This document shows, piece after piece, positions 10,801 through 19,800 of a DNA stretch of 23,675 bases. The translations under genes were made by a program, and so were the position numbers. Positions within the stretch are counted from its first letter, which is position 1; the number at the start of each line of letters is the position of its first letter. Source of the stretch: Apostichopus californicus (taxonomy: Eukaryota > Echinodermata > Holothuroidea > Aspidochirotida > Stichopodidae); NCBI GenBank assembly GCA_020650975.1, contig JAIPMN010001536.1, forward strand, positions 1 to 23,675, written 5' to 3'. A model generated the notes under the pieces. The model ran no database searches and had not been told where the DNA came from. It worked only from the letters and a program-made list of their open reading frames with translations.

Positions 10801-13800
10801 TGAATCATATCTTGTTCTCCTCATGACAGTATCAATCCTGTTATTCCATGAAAGGAGGTGTTGGGGGGGGGAGGGGAATGAGGCATGGGAATATGAGTTA
10901 AAGTCTTCATGTATGGATGATAAGGTTAAAGTGCAGGGATAATGTAATGTCTTAGTTTGTAGCTTTCCTTGCTACCATCTTGGAATAGTTTCAGAGGGAA
11001 GGGTCTGAAAATAGACAGAGACACAACAAACCTTGTAATATTTCAGATTTGTCTTTGGTTTCCTGTATTCTGGTACTGTTTAAAATTTAACAGAAATAAA
11101 GTGTAATCCCTGGACAATTGAGGTATATGATTGACAACAGCCTTTCAAAGAGAATACAAAGATGAAATCAGTGACGTAGACTTTGTAGTTTCATGGTGAT
11201 CGGGAAGTAAAGATTAAAATGTAGTTCTCCTAACGAAAAATCTTCAATATGAATAGGAGAAGATATTGGATGGTTGAAGACACAGGTGACGTGATGCCTT
11301 ATTGTATTGGAAAGGTACCAAAGTTTTAATTGATTTTTCCATAATCTTTTACATCCTCCCTGCCCATTTACTTCACCATAGGACACCTATGAATGTTGTA
11401 GTCATGGGAATACTGATAAATGATCTCAAAGTTTTTCTCCAAATTTCCCCCTTCCATGCCTTCTCAGAGAAACCACCAAGACCCCCTCCTCCTGCCGGTA
11501 AGTTATGTGCTGATTGTGATTGGCCAATCAGTCTAGGTATTGTTTATTCATTATTCTGTGTTGTGCTACATTGACCCTGTGTCACTGATCATGCTCAGTA
11601 TTAAAGCTACTTGTCACACCTCAGTGTTATAGTATCCTCTACTCTCGTATTGATTAATTCTTTTAATTTATGAATATATCCCTAATTGTATTATTTCCTT
11701 TTTGTTTTTAAAAGCAAAAATGAGGGATTTATAAGCTAAAAACAGCAATTACCAGTATTATAAAACATTCTGCATGGTTGGATTGCTACTGGTAGTTTTA
11801 TTCTTTCATTTATTTTGCTCTCACAATAACAACCACAATCGACTCTCTTTTCAAGTGATTTGAACAATGCTACTTTAAAATTAACTAAACAAGAACGGTA
11901 TCTACTCTCTTCAGAGTCACAAGGGTTGTTCCATTTCTTGTCACCTTTTTCAATCTATGCTGTCTCCTTGCCATCCTCACTGACATAGTCATTTGTTATT
12001 TTCAGCTATACCATGGAACGAACCCATTAGTGGGAAGAGGGATGATGGGGGGAGAGGATGTGACATTTTATTACAACCCATATTGACGGTTTCCAACTTT
12101 TGACTCCCAATGGCAAGCAAATTTGCCAAGTTATGATTTCTGAATGGTAGTTGTTGGCGTCAAATGTATATACACTAGCTTAGCTAGGGGTAAGTAAAAA
12201 AAATTGCCCCCGAAATATACACTTTGATTCCATGTCCCCACCCCACCTTCCCACCCCTTTACAGGATTATTGGTAACGCCATCGAGTGGAAGGGCAGTCA
12301 GTGACATATTTTCTTTCTTATTGCTGATTCCCTGTATCATATATACTCTTTCACTCGTGCATGAATCCTTGTCTACATTCATTTGTTTCATTTTTTGTCT
12401 CTGACATGTGTTTTTGTTGTGAATGCTAATTTACCTAAATCATTCTTTAAACAATTTAACTATTGAACAATATACTAATTGCATCTTGGCTACTACTTGC
12501 TCGAGCAAATTGAAGGTGTTTATTATTTTCTTCTCAAAGTACCTCATTTCGATACAGATTTGAAGTTGGTATGTCATTTGTAATTTTATTGTTGGAGCTC
12601 CAGTTACGCCTGGATTGATTATTCAGTGTCACTCTCACCTGCCTGGTGAATTAGTGCACATGTTACATGAAATGAAATATGTGTAAAAGTAAGTTGGCCT
12701 GATGTTTCGATCCTAACAGGATCTTCTTCAGAGGCTAAATGACAAGTAACAGTAACAGAAGGGACAAAAACACGCACAGAATACAGACAGGTTAATGAGC
12801 ATGGTGAACACAAAGAGATAGAAATAACAAGAAATTCTGGAGTAGCAATTAAGAGAATTTCAATTCATTAACATTAATGTGTGTTTTGACAGCTTGCAGA
12901 CACTAATGTACTGTGTATGGATCTCTAACATGGTATGTTAGTTCCCTCAGCTAAGCAATGGGTTTATCACAAGATTTGTTTTACCACCAAATCACAGGTC
13001 AACACACACAATGTAAGAACATGCCTGAAGTTTGTGTACCCAAATGAGCACAGTCAGCACGAGAGATTGTTTGCAAGAACTGGTTTTGCTATCAAACACT
13101 GAGGGATCATAGCTTATAGAAGGGATCATAGCTGAGGGATCATAGCTTATAGAAGGGATCATAGCTGAGGGATCATAGCTTATAGAAGGGATCATAGCTG
13201 AGGGATCATAGCTTATAGCTTATAGAAGTCACTAAACTCTCATATAATCAGTAGGTTAAGCATTAATTGTAATGACAACAGATTCTCACATAATTCCTCA
13301 TAGGTTTGCCTTCTAGCCATCTTAAATGAGTCGGGTTTTTACGATATGAGATATTTCATATCAATAGATGAAAAACTTTGTTCTCCTTCTACAGTATCTC
13401 CCCACAATCCATATCGTGCTATCATTCCACAACAAGTAATGGTCATTTTCAACTCTTTTTTAGTGAAATTTGTGATTCATGACATAATTCACTATAAAAT
13501 TACTTTCTTTTCATTTATACGATGTCTTGTTTTGTGTTAAGATTACTTTTACATCATTTATGCTAGTTTGGCAAATATATCGGGAGCAAAAACTTATTTC
13601 CGATTTTGTAAATGTAACAGCCGCACCACTGGGTCGGCAGATAAAAAATATGACATGAATATCCAGCAATGTTAATCATGTCCACACTGCGTTTGTTTTG
13701 TTAATTTTCTTGGCTGGAACATGTTTCATTATTACATCTCTACAAAAACAGAGATGTTTAATGTCTGTTTTGCATTTTGCCTGTGTATTCAATCTTCAGT

Positions 13801-16800
13801 TTATTATTCAGAGAGAGAATATATTCCAGATACACTCTCTAGAGATGATATGGAAACTTTTGCACTATAAATGGCCCGTTGTCGGAGAATTAAATGCTGC
13901 TGTATACGCACAGGAAGCGTTGCGGTTTTCACTCTCCGAAATTGCTGTGAGAGCACTGCACACTGTGCTGTGTTCAGATTAGCCACGTAAAGGAGGGCTT
14001 CACAAATTTCTTACGATGCTTTTGATTTGCTGGTGAAAAGTACGAGCCTTAATATTGACCAATCAAGTCGAATTTGATATCACTAGAGAGAGGAGTCAAC
14101 GAAATTTTCTTTGGCATATGAAAGAAATTGGTTACGTAATCACACTCCCAGCAAACACAATATAAGCATCGAGAGATAGGGACATTTTGAAGACGTTCAC
14201 TGCTTTCTGAAGTGGTTTTTACTTTTTCAGATTAAAAAGTACAGGGTTTTATTCGCATAATAAATAACGACACATCATTGTAATATAATAATATAATAAT
14301 ACTCTTCAAAATGACATAAGAAAGAGTTTTCTGAGTGCTATACTTAAAAAGTTATGAAAAGAATTAGCACGAAATGTGCTTATTTTGTAGCGATATTTGC
14401 TGCGTAACAGGGTATTTTTTGCGGAGTTCCGCAAGGAATCCATATGTCAAATATTGGTTATATCATTGGCAATTCCAGATCTGTGCGAGCAAATGTTATT
14501 AAGCTTAGATGTCCTGTGGTTACTCCTGTATTAACTGTGTGGATAATTTTTTGTTTTTACCCCATATGACCTTTGACATGCATTATCACTGCCAGAATTG
14601 ATTTTTATCATCATTTAGTCAAGGTTGGGGTAAAAGAATATGATTTGGATTTTTATTATTACTATCTGTGTGTTTTATTATAATTTATCTTGCACTTTAT
14701 TCTCATCCAACTGCTACGAGATGTCTCCCTACATCAACTATCAGCTGGCTGTGATTAAATTGCATTGATTCTTGCCTCCCAAATTTAAGATCTTCAAGCA
14801 ACAAACCCTGTGCTGTTCTATATATCACTTCCACTCCAAGTTTTCTATACACCATGTCCCAGTTACCACGGTAACAAGATTTGTTGCATCCCTTTGGCAA
14901 ACAAGATGACATTTACGACTAAGGAAGATATTGAAAATAGTTTGGGTCGCTTGTCCTTCAGATGACAATGGAATACATCAAAGTCGAAGGCCTTGCTTAG
15001 ACCAATTTCAGTTTTTATTTTTTTCCTTGGAGTTTTTGTTGTTGAACATTCCCTATTGATTATTTGTCACCCTAATGCACATATCATTCCAGTTTATATA
15101 TTTGCTGCTGTACATCACTATAAAAGCAGGTAATTGGTAAAAAAAATTAACAAAACGAAAAGGTCGTTATGAATAGGGTTCTTGATGTTCGTGTGTGTCA
15201 AGTTGGATGAGAAGAATTAAGTGACCTAAAAACAAATGTCGTTCCCTTTTTTAAATACAAAAGTAAATTGAGGACAAAAACTATTGACTTAATCTGCATA
15301 TGAGACACGAAGAAGGGGGAAAGTTAACATGAAACGTATTAAAACGGAAATATATCTTGTGAAACTGTGAACAGTCATTCAATTTTGGTGTGTCTTAATA
15401 TCCCATTCATTATTCTCAAGACATTATTAAATTAATAAGATTAATTGTCCATTTCATTTATTAATGAGGATCATTTAATAGATTGTAGTATATAATTAAT
15501 TTTTAATTACAGTGATTAACAGAAGCATATGAGTGATGATCAATGCTTGTGACTTGATTCATGCATTGCTGAAAATATGGATCTTAAACCACACTCTTGA
15601 CTTGATACCTGCATCAATTAGTTACAAATCTCACAAATGATAAACTTTATCCATAATTATATTAATCAGTTATCAACAACAGAGTGTTTTACAACAGTAA
15701 TGACTGTAAAAAAAGAGAAAAAACAAGGACAAACCATAGACCATATTGTTTATATTCTCTCACAAGGTCTTGGCAATTCAGAATTGGTTGTTAAGACTCA
15801 AGATTATCTATGAAATGGTATTGTAGGTATCACCCTCTTTATTCTATTCTAACCCAACTGCAAGCATTAAACTACTGTATTTATGGGCCACAGTCTGGTC
15901 GGTGCAATTTGCACCTGCCTTTACTCACTAGACGCTATATATTGTATTTTACGGACTGGAATTATCCCTGGATGTAATAGCGTGTGTTAACCTTTGTAAT
16001 CTGTTATTTATAGCTCCTGGAATTATCCCTGGATGTACAGTAATAACATGTGTTAATCTTTGTAAGCTCTTAGTTATAGTTCCTGGAATTATCCCTGGAT
16101 GTAATCACATTTGTTAACCTTTGTAAGCTCTTACTTATAGTTCCTGGAATTATCCCTGGATGTAATCGCGTGTGTTAACCTTTGTAAGCTCTTACTTATA
16201 GTTCCTGGAATTATCCCTGGATGTAATCGCGTGTGTTAACCTTTGTAAGCTCCTAGTTATAGCTCTATGTATCGAGGGTCACTGACTATTCATTAAACAG
16301 ATTTTTTATGCGAAATGATTTTCTTTAAGGGATATTCTGGTGACAGTTATTTGTAAGAGAAAAATATTCTACACAGTTATTTGCAAATTGCATCTCAATA
16401 TCTTGTTCTTTTCTCAAGATACGGTTGATTATTTCAAACGTATTTTTAGTAGAGAAACCCTTTGCGAGAGAACAATATTCTACACTGTTATTTGTAAACC
16501 GCATCTCAATATCTTGTTCTTTACTCAAGATACGGTTGATTAGTTAAAACCTATTTTGAGAGGCGAAACCCTCGATTCTTCCACCGAATGGTCACAGTAG
16601 TTGGTGGTCTGTGATGTCATAACAAATGTTGATCAAAATCTTTTTTTTTTTCTGTTCAAATTTTCTTTTTGATTTATCCTTGAAATGTGATACGTTTGGA
16701 ATGTTTGCTCTATAGCTGTCATTGGTCCTTTGTTTTTGGAATTTCATAAAAAATGCAACTGTTTTGTAGAAATGTTATTTTCCACTGTAAATAAATGAGT

Positions 16801-19800
16801 TTAATATTATTATGTCATTGTGATCACATCATTCACTTTGCTGTTGCCAGATGCATTCACAATATACCATCAAATTTTTTAATTTTGTAACTTTTGCCAT
16901 ACAAAATGCCATGAGGATCTGAAAATGCAGAAAATTTCCAGCCTTTTTATTTAAGCTATCAACTTCAGCCACCAGAGAATGCCTTTAATATTTTAATGGC
17001 ATATAAGTCTGTGTCCATTTTCATTTTACCATTTGCTTTTCATATGATGTCAAATTCCAGAACATTTTCCTTCATTTATTAGGGTTATTAAACAAACCTA
17101 TCTTTTAGATGTACTCTATTGTAATTAAGCCAAGATAGTAAAGAACTCAAGCATGCCAAACTCTTTTCTATATTTTCAAAGGACTGTTAAGAGAGGATAG
17201 CAGCAAACCTTAAAGCATTGCTGTAACCTAAGAAGTGTCTTTTTGCGATGGGTACCCAAAAAAAAAAGAAAAAAAAAAGGGGATGGAAATTTGATTTATT
17301 TTTAGTTACTTTTCAGAAAAAAAGAGCAAAATCTTGTAGCCTTCTTGCCATCTTTTTCCTTGTCTTTAGTTTCCATCAGTTCCTCAAAAACAGCAGTAAT
17401 ATTTTTTTTGGTTGATGCAGATATTACTATTTTCTTCGCTTTTGTAAATATTTCTTTGAAATTGTTAAGGTGTTTGTGTTCTTAGGATGTTTTCCTTTTA
17501 TATCAAGTGTGATATCAAGTTTTATATCAAGTATTAAAGTATTAGGGAATGTGAGAACCAAAGAGACATACATTTATTATGATGGAATATTATTTATTTT
17601 ATAGTCTCTCAATATTTCTGATTCTCACTCTTGACGATGAGATGACCAACTACCAATCACTCATTTTCATTTCCCAAAATTCTTCTTCTCTTGGCAGGTG
17701 TGAACAAACGATTTAATACGGAATCCAAGCCTACACCGCCGAGACGAAGTACTGTCAAGGTATTGCATATTCATCAGTTTAATAGTTGTTGCTAAGGAAC
17801 CAGTGTGTCATGTGATCTGTGTGGTACAGCTATTGCACTCATCATGCACACAGGTCAAGTTGTGATTATAACTTTGGAAGATCGTTTCATAGCCGTAAAT
17901 ACAGTGTCACCCAAATGTATGGCAGAGGGGGGGGGGGGTTGGTCTGGCGGTGGGGTACAGGAAGGATGTTAACAGTTGAAAGGAACTGAATTTCACCATG
18001 CTATTACCCTTATCCATTTGTTTTCATGGATTGAAATATGGTTCATATTTCATAAGAATGTAAGTTGGGGAAACATAATGTAAAAAGATTTTGTGATTGA
18101 GCGTATATATGCTTCTCTTGGTTTTCAAGGGTTTGACATTCTCTGGAAGGCCTTGCATTCAAGTAAGAGTTGAAGATTGTACCCTGGTCTCATAGGGTGA
18201 AACCGTGCATTGCATGGATTATTGTGTCTACACATGATGATAGCCTTACCAAGTACACTGTTGCATATGTTAGTACCACCTATGACAAATTGTCGACCAC
18301 AAAAAGCAGATGTTTGCCTTATCTTATTGAGAAAGGGGAGGGGCCAGGTGTGTGTGTGTGTGGGGGGGGGGGGCTCGGATTTGGGGTTTTAAATTTGGAA
18401 GTGGAAGAAAGAAAGGTACATTAGATTGTGTAAGCTTTATCTACTTTATTGATTGAAATGTTCGTACCTGTCCGTTAATTCAATTCCAGCGACAAATTTA
18501 TGATAACGACGAGAAATAATATGGCAAATAGTTATGTATAATCTGTCTAATCGGACCGTTCTTACTTTTAGACATATTCTAATCCTAACAAACCCAAGGC
18601 ACGACCGAAGTATTCCCAAAACTCCAGGATAGACAGTTTGTATAAGGTATAATAAGTTGTCACTGCCTTCCTGCATGCTTTTAGCTTGCCCTTTCGTTGT
18701 TTCCTTTATTGTGCATGTTGTGTGGAATTTTTACACATTTCAAAGAGGAAAACCTGTCTTTCTTTCAAGTGCCTTCAGTGTTCCTTGTCTTGCTTAATTC
18801 TCATATGAAATGACGGAATACATGTTTGCCGGCATTTATTGATCAACTTCAAGGTTACAGTTGCATCGAATGGCACCATCTTCAATTTTCACTTTTTTTT
18901 TTTTTTCAAACAAACATTTCCAAGGTCGATATTTCAGAGTGAGATCTTTTTCATCACTTCATTCAGTTACGGTTCTCTAGCAAGATTTCTCTCTTAACTG
19001 TCCGGTTCACATTCCTTGCCACATTTCTGTTTCTTTTTTTACAAACATTAACGTCATTTATGGAAGTCTGTTTAATTTTAGCTGTTCGGTAGGTTTCAAT
19101 ACATCTTTGAACTTAACTACTAATAAGGCGCTAAACAGTCGATGACAAAACACAAAATCAGCTCTAATGCCAGTATGTAAATTACATGAAGCTGGGAAGT
19201 TCTGTTTATGGGTTTATGTTCAAGTGCATATATATTACAAGATGTTGGATATGAAACTAACCGGCTGTTTATGAGTTAGAAAACGAAGAATGTTATAGAC
19301 AGTCATGGTCTGCCCACAATACATAGCACGGTCTGCAATACAAAGCATGGTCTGCAATACAAAGCATGGTCTGCAGTACAGGATAGCAGTCTGCTTAATA
19401 TTAACCTAGTCTGTAATACAGTGTCATTGACTGAGATACAGTTATTTTGCCTTTAATACATGGTCATTGGTCTTCCGAGCAGGCGCCTTGTCTGTAGTTG
19501 AAGGTAATCAATATGTTACACAGGAACTCTAGTCTACAATATGCTGTCAAAGGCTGCAACACAGACTCATTGGTCTGTATTAAGACATGTTAATAATCTA
19601 CAACAGAGTTACTACCATCTGAAATACATGGTCAGTGGTCTGCAAAACAGGCTCCAGGTCTGTAGTAAAATATGATTCATCTCTACTATAAAATAAAATT
19701 TATGTTTTTATCGCAACTTTTTTCACTTATTGAAATATCCTTTCAGGGTAAAATTTATCTGGTATATTGCATCACAAAAGTATATGCAAAATGGACAACT

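Larger units (their letters stand above)
5897..11467 (+). other. Intron 5 (5.6 kb)
   Basis: Bounded by GTAAGG and TTCTCAG. Contents listed separately: a three-copy repeat (6033-6494), a 19-bp minisatellite (6785-6866), a candidate microexon (8392-8403), a retroelement tail (8503-8580), a small duplication (8761-8870) and a broken minus-strand open frame (9793-10254). There are C and G runs near 10692 and 10863. The stretches 6870-8390 and 10260-11460 hold nothing I recognise. Confidence 0.7.
11498..17697 (+). other. Intron 6 (6.2 kb)
   Basis: Bounded by GTAAGT and TTGGCAG. Contents listed separately: a possible degenerate MITE (11602-11878), a hammerhead-like hairpin (12697-12735), a 33-bp minisatellite (13100-13227), a 61-bp array (15956-16264) and a 111-bp two-copy repeat (16354-16575). 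Near 17505-17540 is a short run of TATATCAAGT-like words. The stretches 13230-15950 and 16580-17690 show nothing I recognise beyond A/T runs. Confidence 0.7.

Noticed and set aside
12992..13195. Minus-strand frame with 11-residue repeats (MIPSISYDPSA)
   Set aside because: By-product of a 33-bp minisatellite; no conserved domain around it.
13395..13435. 41-nt exon-like stretch with TTCTACAG before and GTAATG after, reading SPHNPYRAIIPQQ
   Set aside because: Enters in phase 1 but exits in phase 0, while exon 7 needs phase 1. It would shift the frame, so it is not included.
18170..18424. 84-codon frame with a Cys-Val and Gly-rich end
   Set aside because: The end comes from a GT run followed by a G run; intronic, no motif, no splice context.
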